This document shows, one piece after another, positions 8,839 to 16,820 of a stretch of DNA of 64,000 bases. Below the pieces are notes generated by a model. It searched no databases, was not told the DNA's origin, and saw nothing but the letters and a program-made list of their open reading frames with translations. Both the position numbers and the translations under genes were made by a program. The number at the start of each line of letters is the position of its first letter. Position 1 is the stretch's first letter. Origin of the DNA: Pollutimonas sp036675275 (lineage in GTDB: Bacteria > Pseudomonadota > Gammaproteobacteria > Burkholderiales > Burkholderiaceae_B); NCBI GenBank assembly GCA_036675275.1, contig JAKFFG010000032.1:1-64000 (forward strand), written 5' to 3'.

Positions 8839-9230
8839 GGGGAACGTCCAGCCGTATGCGGTCCAACCGTATGCGGTCCAACCGGTTTGCGGCCGCGCTT
8901 TTTGTGCGCGCCCGACTTGTCGCCGTGGTGATCGATAATCACCGGCGGATGATTCGGAAAGACAGCCACCAATTCCAGTTGGCCGCCTATGCTCTCTACA
9001 TAATGGCGCAAGGTCGACAGCAACATGTCGCTGCGCTTTTCCAGCCGCGAGATCGTGTCCTGGCCAACCCCCAGGGCTGCCGCCATCTCTTCCTGAGTCT
9101 GGCCACTGCGCTTGCGCAGTTCTTTCAGGGTGGTCAGGGCCATGGTGTCTGCCCCGATCGGCACATCGCGATCACCGGGAACTACAGACTCCAGGTCGTG
9201 TTTTTTTGCCATGTCGACAGCTCGTTCCAT
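8835..9230 (-). CDS. XRE family helix-turn-helix regulator
   Basis: A 131-residue DNA-binding protein with an HTH_3 domain at about 34-90 (SGQTQEEMAAALGVGQDTIS, then RLEKRSDMLLSTLRHYVESIGG). The layout resembles HigA-like antitoxins, but no RelE/HigB toxin gene adjoins it. Its stop overlaps the nspC start, so it may regulate the polyamine genes. The basic C-terminal tail includes KKRGRKP and a repeated VGPHT caused by a 15-bp tandem duplication. Starting at Met7 (9212) is also possible. Confidence 0.75.
   Translation of the reverse strand: MERAVDMAKKHDLESVVPGDRDVPIGADTMALTTLKELRKRSGQTQEEMAAALGVGQDTISRLEKRSDMLLSTLRHYVESIGGQLELVAVFPNHPPVIIDHHGDKSGAHKKRGRKPVGPHTVGPHTAGRSP
8853..8882. repeat. 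15-bp tandem duplication inside the XRE gene tail
   Basis: Two perfect copies of cgtatgcggtccaac lie back to back, encoding VGPHT twice on the minus strand. As the unit is a multiple of three, the frame is kept and only the regulator's C-terminal tail varies in length. This is a likely site of copy-number change. Confidence 0.8.
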
Positions 9231-9515
9231 TGGAAGTGAGCATTAAATTATGGCTTAAAAAGCATATGCAGTCAAATCCATATCCATAGCTGCCGCAAGC
9301 CGGCATTCGGGGCAGCTCACATACGACCATGATGGACAAGAATTCGGATCAAGCGGCCGAACGCATTCAAATCTGGATGAGCTCGGCGGGGCTCATGCGT
9401 TGAGCGCCAAAACCTGCCGCTCAAGGATAAAACACCTCGACGGCTGGAATAGCTATCCAGTCTTCGAGGTGTCGTGCGTAAGCTTGCAGCAGCCCGGCCA
9501 TGCGGGCCAGGCGTG

Positions 9516-10133
9516 TTACTTGGCCGCGCCGCCTGCGCCGCCGTCATCGATGCGATTGATCTTCGTGCCCTCCAGCGACACGCCCGCCATCAGGCCCGCG
9601 TTCGTCATTACAAATCCGACCACCGGTTCGCGCATGGTTCTCGAGTCGAAGGCGCCGGTAGCGCTCAGGTTGGCGACGGCGACGGTTGCGTCAACGCCTG
9701 CGGTCCATCCCTTGCTGCGCTGGAACTGATCAAGCGCTTCCTGGGTCTTGAAGACCAGGATGATGGCCTTGGACTGTGCCCCGGCTTGCAGGCCAAAGGA
9801 TCCACTGGACGTGCTGTAGTAGCCCTTGTTTTCGCCGCCTACCCTCAGCACCCCGTCGCCATGCTGCGCGCCCAGTACCAGGCTGGCACCGAGTACCCTG
9901 GGGAAGATAAGGACGCCTTTGGCTTGCGACACGAGTTCACGCGAGTGTGGCGCAACCTCGTAGAGGCGTTTCAACGCGGCGTCAGCCCGCGTGTTTATAT
10001 CGTCCCTTTTTTCCACACCGGTCTGTTGCTCGCGAGGAAGGGTCGTGGTGCATGCTGTAGTAGCTAGCGCGGCCACGGCAACGGTTACGGCAACGAAGAC
10101 CCTGCGGGGCGTTACGGTCGTTTTTCTTTTCAT
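9516..10133 (-). CDS. SYLF-domain lipid-binding protein, probable lipoprotein
   Basis: A 205-residue exported protein of the Ysc84/SYLF family, whose members bind membranes and phosphoinositides in eukaryotes; the bacterial role is unclear. The body shows the family pattern AKGVLIFPRVLGASLVLGAQHGDGVLRV and the glycine-rich YSTSSGSFGLQAGAQSKAIILVF. The N-terminus is a signal peptide ending in ALATTAC, a possible lipobox. I chose the ATG at 10133 because AGGAG lies eight bases upstream; an in-frame ATG 33 bases earlier has no such site. The gene is monocistronic. Confidence 0.85.
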   Translation of the reverse strand: MKRKTTVTPRRVFVAVTVAVAALATTACTTTLPREQQTGVEKRDDINTRADAALKRLYEVAPHSRELVSQAKGVLIFPRVLGASLVLGAQHGDGVLRVGGENKGYYSTSSGSFGLQAGAQSKAIILVFKTQEALDQFQRSKGWTAGVDATVAVANLSATGAFDSRTMREPVVGFVMTNAGLMAGVSLEGTKINRIDDGGAGGAAK

Positions 10134-10206
10134 GGTTCGTTCTCCTGGTACGGACGTGATGTTCACAATTCCACTTGAGTTTTACAGCAAGTAGCGCTCC
10201 CGCGTA

Positions 10207-10545
10207 TTACAGATTGTTAGCGGCAGGCTGCAAAGCGATGACAGCCATGCCTGCCAGTGCAATCGCAGCGCCTGTGATGTCCCATCGGGTCAGTGAAACA
10301 CCATCCACGAATCGGAGCCATAACAATGCCACGGCTATATACATCCCGCCGTATGCAGCATAAGTGCGGCCCGCTGCGGTCGGGTGCAGGGTCAGCAGCC
10401 ACGCGAACAATGCCAAAGAAACTGCGGCGGGCAGCAAAAGCAACACACTCTTTCCTTGCCTGAGCACGAGCCAGGGTAAATAACAGCCGATAATTTCAGC
10501 TAATGCCGTTATGGCAAATAATAGACCGAGGCGCAAAATTTCCAC
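10207..10545 (-). CDS. ynfA: YnfA/UPF0060 family small membrane protein
   Basis: About 112 residues with four hydrophobic helices and the family signature ALAEIIGCYLPWLVLR near the N-terminus and TAAGRTYAAYGGMYI in the middle. YnfA proteins are small multidrug-resistance-like membrane proteins. I prefer the GTG start at 10545, giving the usual family N-terminus and a GGGGGT site just upstream. An ATG at 10584 would add 13 residues not seen in the family. It follows arsH and the MFS gene on the same strand, so it may belong to the arsenic locus. Confidence 0.85.
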   Translation of the reverse strand: MEILRLGLLFAITALAEIIGCYLPWLVLRQGKSVLLLLPAAVSLALFAWLLTLHPTAAGRTYAAYGGMYIAVALLWLRFVDGVSLTRWDITGAAIALAGMAVIALQPAANNL

Positions 10546-10611
10546 GACACCCCCTATGCTGTGCTGCTTTATTACAAGAATCAAGATCTTGCCCGAGCCA
10601 GGCCCGGGCGC

Positions 10612-11364
10612 TTATTGTTCCGCCTTCTCGTGATCCATCGCACGGGCCGCGAGGCGCGCCGCCTCTGCCGCCGCACCCTTGCGCTCACTGTATCGATCGG
10701 TCAGGTAATCGCTGCGATCCCGCACCAACAGCGTGAACTTGATCAATTCCTCCATAACGTCCACGACGCGATCGTAGTACGACGACGGCTTCATTCGCCC
10801 CTGCTCGTCAAATTCTTCGAAGGCTTTTGCAACCGATGACTGATTGGGAATGGTCACCATCCGCATCCACCGGCCCAGTACTCGCAGCGCATTGACTGCG
10901 TTGAAGGACTGGGAACCGCCGCTGACCTGCATCACGGCCAAGGTACGGCCCTGGGTCGGACGCAAGCTTCCTACTTCCAGAGGCAGCCAGTCAATTTGGC
11001 TCTTGAACACACCGGTCAGTGTGCCGTGCCGCTCCGGACTGCACCATACCTGCCCTTCGGACCAGTTCGACAATGCGCGCAACTCGGCCACTTTGGGATG
11101 TTCGGCCGGAACGCTGTCGGGCAGCGGCAAGCCCTGCGGATCGAAGATCCTGGTTTCCGCCCCAAGGCGAGTCAGGATGCGCGCAGCTTCTTCAGTAAGA
11201 AACCGGCTGTACGAGCGTTCACGCAATGATCCGTACAACAACAGAATGCGCGGCGGATGTGGTGTGCCGCTCTGCAGGGAAAGTTTTTCGTGGGTAGGCG
11301 TATCCAGTAACGACTCGTCGGCCATGGGCAGGGTCAGGTCGTCCGGGGGAAAATATACATTCAT
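10612..11364 (-). CDS. arsH: Arsenical resistance protein ArsH (NADPH-dependent flavin oxidoreductase)
   Basis: A 250-residue flavodoxin-fold FMN reductase with the FMN phosphate loop YGSLRERSYSR at about 42-52, the aromatic-rich middle WCSPERHGTLTGVFKSQIDW and the ending typical of ArsH. ArsH oxidises trivalent organoarsenicals and reduces flavins or quinones. The ATG shares one base with the TGA of the MFS gene (TGATG), so translation is coupled. Together with the divergent arsRCB genes this fixes the arsenic-resistance context. An upstream in-frame ATG at 11415 is less likely because it would overlap the MFS gene. Confidence 0.93.
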   Translation of the reverse strand: MNVYFPPDDLTLPMADESLLDTPTHEKLSLQSGTPHPPRILLLYGSLRERSYSRFLTEEAARILTRLGAETRIFDPQGLPLPDSVPAEHPKVAELRALSNWSEGQVWCSPERHGTLTGVFKSQIDWLPLEVGSLRPTQGRTLAVMQVSGGSQSFNAVNALRVLGRWMRMVTIPNQSSVAKAFEEFDEQGRMKPSSYYDRVVDVMEELIKFTLLVRDRSDYLTDRYSERKGAAAEAARLAARAMDHEKAEQ

Positions 11365-12614
11365 CAAAATTCTCGGGCTAGATGAGAACCGGGCCGAGAC
11401 GAGCGGCTCAGCCACGCTGCCAGCCAGAAACTGGCGGCAAGAAATAAAGAGCAGACGACGATGGCATTGAGGACACCGTCATAAGACGCCGTGGCCGTCC
11501 AAAGCAAGGCGGCGCCCAGCGGCGCAGCAGCGCGTGCGAGCGTCATGGGCACCGTCAACAAGCCGTTGATGGCCCCATAGGCATGCCGGCTCAGCATCTC
11601 GGGCACGACCAGGCCACGGACAATCGTGAAGACCCCGTTAGCCGCCCCATAGGTGACGCAGATGACGGCAACCGGCCAGAATGCGGGCTGCACCCATGCC
11701 AGGGCCGCGAACGTAACAGGGAAGGTGGCGGTAATCAGCGAACCGATAACGCGCATCGAGACCTTCGCTGCGAACAAACCGATAAGGATGCGACCCGCCA
11801 CCTGCGCGGGCCCGATCAGGGCAATGGCCTGCACCACCACAACGGTTTCGATGCCCCGCTCGATCAGCATGGGGTACATGTGGAAGGTGAAGGCGGAGAA
11901 CATCGCGGCATAGGCAGTGAACGACAGGAACAGCGCCCAGAAAACGGGACGACGCAAAGTCGATCGCACCGCGAGCCTGTCGGCAACAAGCTGTTGTCCT
12001 GCACTAGCGTGTTCGGTCGACACGACATCCAGCCCGGGACGGATAAACAGCAAATACATGCTTGCGCAGACCACAATATTCACGATGCCCAGCACTACCA
12101 GCGCATCCCGCCAGCCCCAGCGATCCAGAAGCAGTTGCACCAGCGGTATGAAAACAGTGCTGGCAAAGCCGCCCCAAAGCGTAAGCGCGGTAATGGCTCG
12201 ACGTGAGTGCAACGGGCCCACACGACGAGCCAGCACCGCGAAGGCGGGCTCATAAAGCGTCGCCGCTTGCAAGGCGCCAATACCTGCAGTGAGTAGATAA
12301 AAGGCCAATATCGTGTTGACCTGCGACCACAGAATAAGCAATACACCCGCGCCGATCGATGACAGCCCCATCAGCCATCGGCCATATCCGCGGTCGATGG
12401 CAACGCCGACCGGGTAGGCCGCCAGGGCAGCGAGAATGAGACCGATGGTCGCCGCCCCGTAAAGACTGGTCTTGGACCAGCCGAACTCCGCTCCCATGGC
12501 TTCGGCGATCAAGGGAAAGCTGTAGTAAAGAGAACCCCAGGAGCACACTTGGGCAACGCCAAGCGCCGAAATGAGCCCGCGCGGATGTTCCGCGGTCAAT
12601 GTGTCGGTCGTCAT
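11364..12614 (-). CDS. MFS transporter of the arsenic locus
   Basis: A 416-residue major facilitator protein with about twelve hydrophobic segments and the loop-2 motif GVAIDRGYGR (residues about 63-72) in place of the classical GxxxDRxGRR. It is divergent from arsR (63 bp between starts) and coupled to arsH, so it is probably under ArsR control. MFS proteins in ars loci (ArsJ, ArsK) export organoarsenicals or arsenite. No GAPDH gene is adjacent as would be expected for ArsJ, so the exact cargo is open. The ATG at 12614 gives the expected N-terminus; longer frames upstream would overlap arsR. Confidence 0.82.
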   Translation of the reverse strand: MTTDTLTAEHPRGLISALGVAQVCSWGSLYYSFPLIAEAMGAEFGWSKTSLYGAATIGLILAALAAYPVGVAIDRGYGRWLMGLSSIGAGVLLILWSQVNTILAFYLLTAGIGALQAATLYEPAFAVLARRVGPLHSRRAITALTLWGGFASTVFIPLVQLLLDRWGWRDALVVLGIVNIVVCASMYLLFIRPGLDVVSTEHASAGQQLVADRLAVRSTLRRPVFWALFLSFTAYAAMFSAFTFHMYPMLIERGIETVVVVQAIALIGPAQVAGRILIGLFAAKVSMRVIGSLITATFPVTFAALAWVQPAFWPVAVICVTYGAANGVFTIVRGLVVPEMLSRHAYGAINGLLTVPMTLARAAAPLGAALLWTATASYDGVLNAIVVCSLFLAASFWLAAWLSRSSRPGSHLAREF

Positions 12615-12653
12615 TGAAGAATCATAGAACGCATGATGAATTCGGGGAGCCTT

Positions 12654-12670
12654 TAATATTTCGAGTATTA
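12654..12670. promoter_or_regulatory. Candidate ArsR operator between MFS gene and arsR
   Basis: An inverted repeat TAATA-N7-TATTA sits in the 63-bp divergent spacer, ending seven bases before the arsR ATG. ArsR/SmtB repressors bind AT-rich imperfect palindromes in such places and are released by arsenite. The position could control both directions. The arms are only five bases, so confidence is moderate. Confidence 0.5.
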
Positions 12671-12677
12671 TTGTAAT

Positions 12678-12998
12678 ATGGAAATCAAATCTGCCGTCAA
12701 AGCGCTCGCCGCCATTGCGCACGAAACCCGCTTGCAGGCCTATCGCTACCTCGTGCAAGCGGGGCCTGCAGGCATGCCCGCGGGCCAGTTGGCCGAGCTT
12801 ATGAATATAGCGCCATCCTCGCTGTCCTTCCATTTGAAAGAACTGGTCAACGCTGATCTTTTATCGTCGCGCCAGGAAGGACGATTCATTTTCTACTCGG
12901 CGAGGTTTGATTCGATGTCGGATCTTTTGTCCTACCTGACCGAAAACTGCTGCGGCGGCAACCCTTGTATCTCTATGCCAGACACAAATCAATCATGA
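12678..12998 (+). CDS. arsR: ArsR/SmtB family arsenite-responsive repressor
   Basis: A 106-residue winged-helix repressor; recognition region is LMNIAPSSLSFHLKELVNA (41-59). The classical metal site in the recognition helix (ELCVC) is absent. Instead, three cysteines cluster at the C-terminus: Cys91, Cys92 and Cys97 in ENCCGGNPC. This resembles the arrangement known from Acidithiobacillus ferrooxidans ArsR, where Cys95/96/102 bind As(III). No clear Shine-Dalgarno lies before the ATG, so a leaderless transcript is possible. It overlaps arsC by four bases. Confidence 0.92.
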   Translation: MEIKSAVKALAAIAHETRLQAYRYLVQAGPAGMPAGQLAELMNIAPSSLSFHLKELVNADLLSSRQEGRFIFYSARFDSMSDLLSYLTENCCGGNPCISMPDTNQS

Positions 12999-13474
12999 AC
13001 ATTCTTTTCCTTTGCACCGGTAACTCTTGTCGTTCAATTCTGGCTGAAGCCACGTTCAACCACTTGGCCCCGAAGGACTGGACCGCCATGAGCGCGGGCA
13101 GCCACCCTACGGGTCAGGTGCACCCAAGATCCCTGGCCCTATTGGAGCGCGAGGGTATTTCTAACAAAGGATATTCCAGCAAATCATGGGACGAGTTGCC
13201 AATAATCCCGGACGTGGTGGTTACTGTGTGCGCCAGTGCCGCCGGCGAAACCTGCCCGGCGTATCTCGGCCCCGTCATACGCACGCACTGGGGCGTTGAG
13301 GATCCTGCTCATGCCACGGGCACCGATACGCAAATCGATGCCGCGTTCAATACTGCGTATCGAATCCTTCGCGCCCGTATTGAAGCATTCCTTGCGCTGC
13401 CGTTGAACGAGTTGAAAGACAGGCCCGCCGACTTGAAAGCGCAGCTGGACCGGATTGGCGCGCTTGTGCCCTGA
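12995..13474 (+). CDS. arsC: Arsenate reductase, low-molecular-weight phosphatase type
   Basis: A 159-residue enzyme that reduces arsenate to arsenite. It begins MNILFLCTGNSCRS, holding the CX5R anion loop (Cys7 to Arg13), with the further redox pair Cys79 and Cys87 in VCASAAGETC. These match the thioredoxin-coupled ArsC family. The ATG overlaps the arsR TGA (ATGA); a longer open frame starting 30 bases upstream is not needed. It supplies the substrate for the ArsB pump 88 bp downstream. Confidence 0.93.
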   Translation: MNILFLCTGNSCRSILAEATFNHLAPKDWTAMSAGSHPTGQVHPRSLALLEREGISNKGYSSKSWDELPIIPDVVVTVCASAAGETCPAYLGPVIRTHWGVEDPAHATGTDTQIDAAFNTAYRILRARIEAFLALPLNELKDRPADLKAQLDRIGALVP

Positions 13475-13562
13475 TGCCTTGACGCCAGTTACTCACTACC
13501 CAGTTTAATTATTGACTTCCTGTAGCCAGGTCGTCGCCCCCTTGCCGTAAAAGAGACTCAAC

Positions 13563-14849
13563 GTGCTTCTCGCGCTACTGATTTTTATTGTCACCATTGT
13601 CCTGGTCATTTGGCAGCCGCGCGGCTTGGGCATAGGATGGAGCGCATCGATCGGCGCAGTGCTGGCGCTCATTTCCGGTGTGGTGAGCCTGTCCGACATA
13701 CCCGTGGTCTGGGATATTGTCTGGAACGCTACCGCGACCTTCGTCGCAATCATCATTATCAGCCTGTTGCTGGATGAGGCCGGCTTTTTCGAATGGACGG
13801 CACTGCACGTGGCAAGATGGGGCCGCGGCCGCGGGCGTCTGTTATTCGCCCTGATCGTCTTGCTCGGCGCCGCTGTTTCAGCCTTCTTTGCCAACGACGG
13901 CGCTGCGCTGATCCTGACCCCTATCGTCATGGCCATGTTGCTGGCGCTGGGTTTCACCCCAGCGGCTACCCTGGCCTTTGTCATGGCGGCCGGCTTTATT
14001 GCCGACACAGGCAGCCTACCGTTCATTGTGTCCAATCTGGTCAATATCGTCTCGGCGGATTTTTTCGATATCGGCTTTGCGCAATACGCCGCCGTCATGG
14101 TCCCGGTCAACTTTGTTTCCGTCGCGGCCACCCTGCTTGTCCTCTTGCTGTATTTCCGTAAAAGCATTCCCACGCGCTACGACGCCAGCCAGCTCAAGCC
14201 GCCCGCTTCGGCGATTCGCGATCGAGGCACCTTCCGTGCCGGCTGGGTCGTATTGGGGCTTCTGCTGATCAGCTTCTTCACCCTCGAGGAATTCGGCGTG
14301 CCGGTCAGCGCCATCGCGGCACTGGGCGCGGCCGCACTGTTGATCGTTGCAGGACGCGGGCATGTGATCAGCACGCGCAAAGTCATGCGTGAAGCGCCAT
14401 GGGCCATCGTCGTTTTTTCCCTGGGCATGTATCTGGTGGTCTATGGACTGCGCAATGCCGGGCTTACCGAGACCATTGCCCGCTTGCTGGATTACCTGGC
14501 CAGCCATGGTTTGTGGGCCGCCACACTGGGCACCGGAGTGCTGACGGCCCTGCTCTCTTCCATCATGAACAACCTGCCCACCGTCCTGGTGGGCGCCTTG
14601 TCGATCGATGCCAGCCAGGCGACGGGCGCAATCAAAGAAGGCATGATTTACGCCAACGTGATCGGCAGCGATCTGGGTCCGAAGATCACCCCCATAGGCA
14701 GCCTGGCCACACTTCTTTGGCTGCATGTGCTGGCGCGCAAGGGCATGACGATTTCCTGGGGATACTACTTCCGGGTGGGCATTGTTCTGACTTTACCGGT
14801 CCTGCTCGTTACGCTGGCTGCGCTTGTCGTGAGACTGGGCGGTATGTGA
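13563..14849 (+). CDS. arsB: Arsenite efflux pump ArsB
   Basis: A 428-residue, very hydrophobic membrane protein of the ArsB/NhaD group with around twelve transmembrane segments. Family-typical stretches are AVSAFFANDGAALILTPIV, GFIADTGSLPFIVSNLVNIV and SSIMNNLPTVL. It exports arsenite, alone or with ArsA (no arsA here). Translation appears to start at GTG (13563), as no in-frame ATG precedes the first helix. Last gene of arsR-arsC-arsB. Confidence 0.92.
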   Translation: MLLALLIFIVTIVLVIWQPRGLGIGWSASIGAVLALISGVVSLSDIPVVWDIVWNATATFVAIIIISLLLDEAGFFEWTALHVARWGRGRGRLLFALIVLLGAAVSAFFANDGAALILTPIVMAMLLALGFTPAATLAFVMAAGFIADTGSLPFIVSNLVNIVSADFFDIGFAQYAAVMVPVNFVSVAATLLVLLLYFRKSIPTRYDASQLKPPASAIRDRGTFRAGWVVLGLLLISFFTLEEFGVPVSAIAALGAAALLIVAGRGHVISTRKVMREAPWAIVVFSLGMYLVVYGLRNAGLTETIARLLDYLASHGLWAATLGTGVLTALLSSIMNNLPTVLVGALSIDASQATGAIKEGMIYANVIGSDLGPKITPIGSLATLLWLHVLARKGMTISWGYYFRVGIVLTLPVLLVTLAALVVRLGGM

Positions 14850-14891
14850 CAGAGTCCGCGGGTGCAGCACGGCAGGTGGGGCTCGAACGCT

Positions 14892-14907
14892 TACCTTATA
14901 TTAGGTA
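14892..14907. promoter_or_regulatory. Palindrome upstream of the gntR-type gene, candidate autoregulatory site
   Basis: TACCT-TATATT-AGGTA is a 16-bp inverted repeat that ends 22 bases before the regulator ATG at 14929. The AT-rich centre could overlap a -10 element. A GntR-family dimer site is the likeliest reading, but it is inferred from position and symmetry only. Confidence 0.45.
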
Positions 14908-14928
14908 GTATCTTCCCGGGAAAACAAC

Positions 14929-15642
14929 ATGGCTCCAAAGTGGCGTCCATGCACACAGACAAGGCAACCAAAAGCGATCCGCACTATGAAAAAAGGCAGT
15001 CAGCAAACATATGAAACTCTCAGAAAGCGAATCATCGCGGGCCACTACACTGCCGGCACACAACTGAAGGAAAATCAAATTGCCGACGAAATGGGGGTCA
15101 GCAGGACGCCAGTGCGTACAGCGCTAAAGCAGCTAATTGACGATGGACTGGCAGTAGCTGAAGAGGGCCGCGGCGTATTCATCGCGAGCTGGACTCGATG
15201 GGACATAGAGGACATGTTTCGGTTACGTATTCGCCTTGAGCCTTTTGCAGCAAGGCTTGCTTCAGAAAGAGCCGAAATGCGGACCATCGAGGAGTTGAAA
15301 CGGTGCAATGATGAAATGGCACGCGGTATAGAGGCACTGAGCAAAGGTGACAATGCAATCACTGAGATTCAAGCTGCAAACAGTGCTTTTCACCGGATAT
15401 TGCTGGAGGCGGCAGGTTCACAACGTTTGAAGTCTATGCTCGAAACAATGATCGATATGCCGGTCATTACCCGTTCTTTCTTTTTATACGACGTAGAAGA
15501 CCTCCGGCGCAGCCTACAGCATCACCGCGACCTGGTCATGGCTGTCGAGCTAAAAAATGGCGACCTAGCTGAACAGATCATGTCCGTCCATTTATTGATA
15601 TTGAATCAACGTTTCATGAGCCAAAGACTAGACAATTTATAG
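14929..15642 (+). CDS. GntR family transcriptional regulator (FCD domain)
   Basis: A 237-residue regulator. The winged helix-turn-helix spans about 22-90 with LKENQIADEMGVSRTPVRTA as core, followed by a helical FCD-type domain. The N-terminal 19 residues are basic and unusual; the ATG at 14986 (MKKGSQQTYETLRK) is an alternative start. It is followed, after 255 bp, by a dehydrogenase, a Bug receptor and an RraA-like gene that it probably controls. Base composition here is visibly more AT-rich than in the flanking ars and later chromosomal genes. Confidence 0.85.
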   Translation: MAPKWRPCTQTRQPKAIRTMKKGSQQTYETLRKRIIAGHYTAGTQLKENQIADEMGVSRTPVRTALKQLIDDGLAVAEEGRGVFIASWTRWDIEDMFRLRIRLEPFAARLASERAEMRTIEELKRCNDEMARGIEALSKGDNAITEIQAANSAFHRILLEAAGSQRLKSMLETMIDMPVITRSFFLYDVEDLRRSLQHHRDLVMAVELKNGDLAEQIMSVHLLILNQRFMSQRLDNL

Positions 15643-15854
15643 TGTGCAGGTAGCAGCCCCTCACCCATACAACCGCGGCAGCAGCCGCCGGCAGTTGTTC
15701 CACTGACGTAGTTCCCAATTCCTATTGCGACCGGTATAGCCTTCAATAAACCGCTAGTTTATAACGTTGGCCGAGGTGCAATCGGCACATCTAAAATTCA
15801 ATAAAAATACATACAGACTAATTTATCGGGTAAACACCTACGAAAAGCCGCGCA

Positions 15855-15864
15855 ACGTTAACGT
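15855..15864. promoter_or_regulatory. Perfect 10-bp palindrome upstream of the dehydrogenase operon
   Basis: ACGTTAACGT is self-complementary and lies 33 bases before the ATG at 15898, within the AT-rich leader of the operon. It is a candidate operator for the neighbouring GntR regulator. It does not match the palindrome in front of the regulator gene itself. The rest of 15643-15897 shows no gene. Confidence 0.3.
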
Positions 15865-15897
15865 ATTATGTATATATTGTTTTTTTATTGTACTCTT

Positions 15898-16788
15898 ATG
15901 AAAGTTGCCATTATCGGCTGCGGCGACGTTGGGCGCTGCTACGCAAAGGCCTTGATCGATGCAGGGCATCAAATTTCTGAATTGTGCGACAGCCGACCGA
16001 GCGCCGCAGTTGTCCGCTATGCACAGGAAATCGCCTCTAACGTTCATTCCGAGCCAGGCGATTGGCTAACCGAAGTTGATTTGGTGATCTCGGCCGTCTT
16101 TGGAGGCGTGGCGCTTGATGTGGCCGACCAGTCTTTGAAGCATATGCGCAAGGACTCAATCTACGCTGATTTCACGACTGGACGGCCTGCCGACCTTCGC
16201 GCCGCGGCAAAGCTGGCATTGGAAGCCAATATCCAGTTCGTTGATGTCGCGATTACAGGTGCCATCGCCCTTGGAGGTCAAAAAACGCCGCTACTTTGCG
16301 CTGGACCGGCTACGGATAAATTCGTTGAGACTATGAAAGCCATTGGCGCGCCAATACGAGTAGTGGGTACCGAACCCGGTGATGCCGTTGCGTTGAAGCT
16401 ATTACGCAGCATTTTCACCAAAGGTTTAGAAGCTCTATCGGTAGAGTGCTTGATGGCCGCCGAGCGCCGAGGCTTAAGGCAGGCGCTTTACGAAGTCCTT
16501 TCCGACATTGATCAAACTCCCATTCGCAACTTCATGGAAGCGACGGTGACTACGCACGTGCGACACGCTGAACGACGACTAGCGGAGGTTCGGGAAGCCC
16601 GTCGTCAATTAGAAAGTGAGGGCATCCAGCCTCGTGCCCTCGACGGTGTTGCGGCATTATTCGAACACACCTCTAACGCCATCCAAAACTCACCCATCGA
16701 AGGTGAAGCAACGATCGAAAACAGTCTTAAGTGGCTGCTCGATCAACAGAGCTCGGACGCTACCAAAGCGACGACCACTGATCATTGA
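15898..16788 (+). CDS. NAD(P)-dependent oxidoreductase, 6-phosphogluconate/3-hydroxyisobutyrate dehydrogenase-like (DUF1932 type)
   Basis: A 296-residue protein with an N-terminal Rossmann motif (VAIIGCGDVGRCYAKAL) and the beta-hydroxyacid dehydrogenase layout. The segment after it (ADFTTGRPADLRAA, then FVDVAITGAIALGGQKTPLLCAG) matches the DUF1932 branch. The likely catalytic lysine is in GDAVALKLLRSIFTKGLEAL. I start at 15898 (MKVAII); the frame opens ten codons earlier without family similarity. It heads an operon with a Bug receptor and an RraA-type aldolase and is probably an oxidoreductase for a hydroxy acid. Substrate unknown. Confidence 0.75.
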   Translation: MKVAIIGCGDVGRCYAKALIDAGHQISELCDSRPSAAVVRYAQEIASNVHSEPGDWLTEVDLVISAVFGGVALDVADQSLKHMRKDSIYADFTTGRPADLRAAAKLALEANIQFVDVAITGAIALGGQKTPLLCAGPATDKFVETMKAIGAPIRVVGTEPGDAVALKLLRSIFTKGLEALSVECLMAAERRGLRQALYEVLSDIDQTPIRNFMEATVTTHVRHAERRLAEVREARRQLESEGIQPRALDGVAALFEHTSNAIQNSPIEGEATIENSLKWLLDQQSSDATKATTTDH

Positions 16789-16820
16789 CTTTATACATTT
16801 CAGAAAAGAAAGGAGACCTC

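Noticed and set aside
8835..9230. HigBA-type toxin-antitoxin system
   Set aside because: The XRE protein is antitoxin-like, but both neighbours are accounted for (nspC and a SYLF protein) and no small toxin gene is present.
13505..14173. 222-codon minus-strand open frame
   Set aside because: Antisense to arsB; low-complexity basic translation typical of the reverse of a membrane protein gene.
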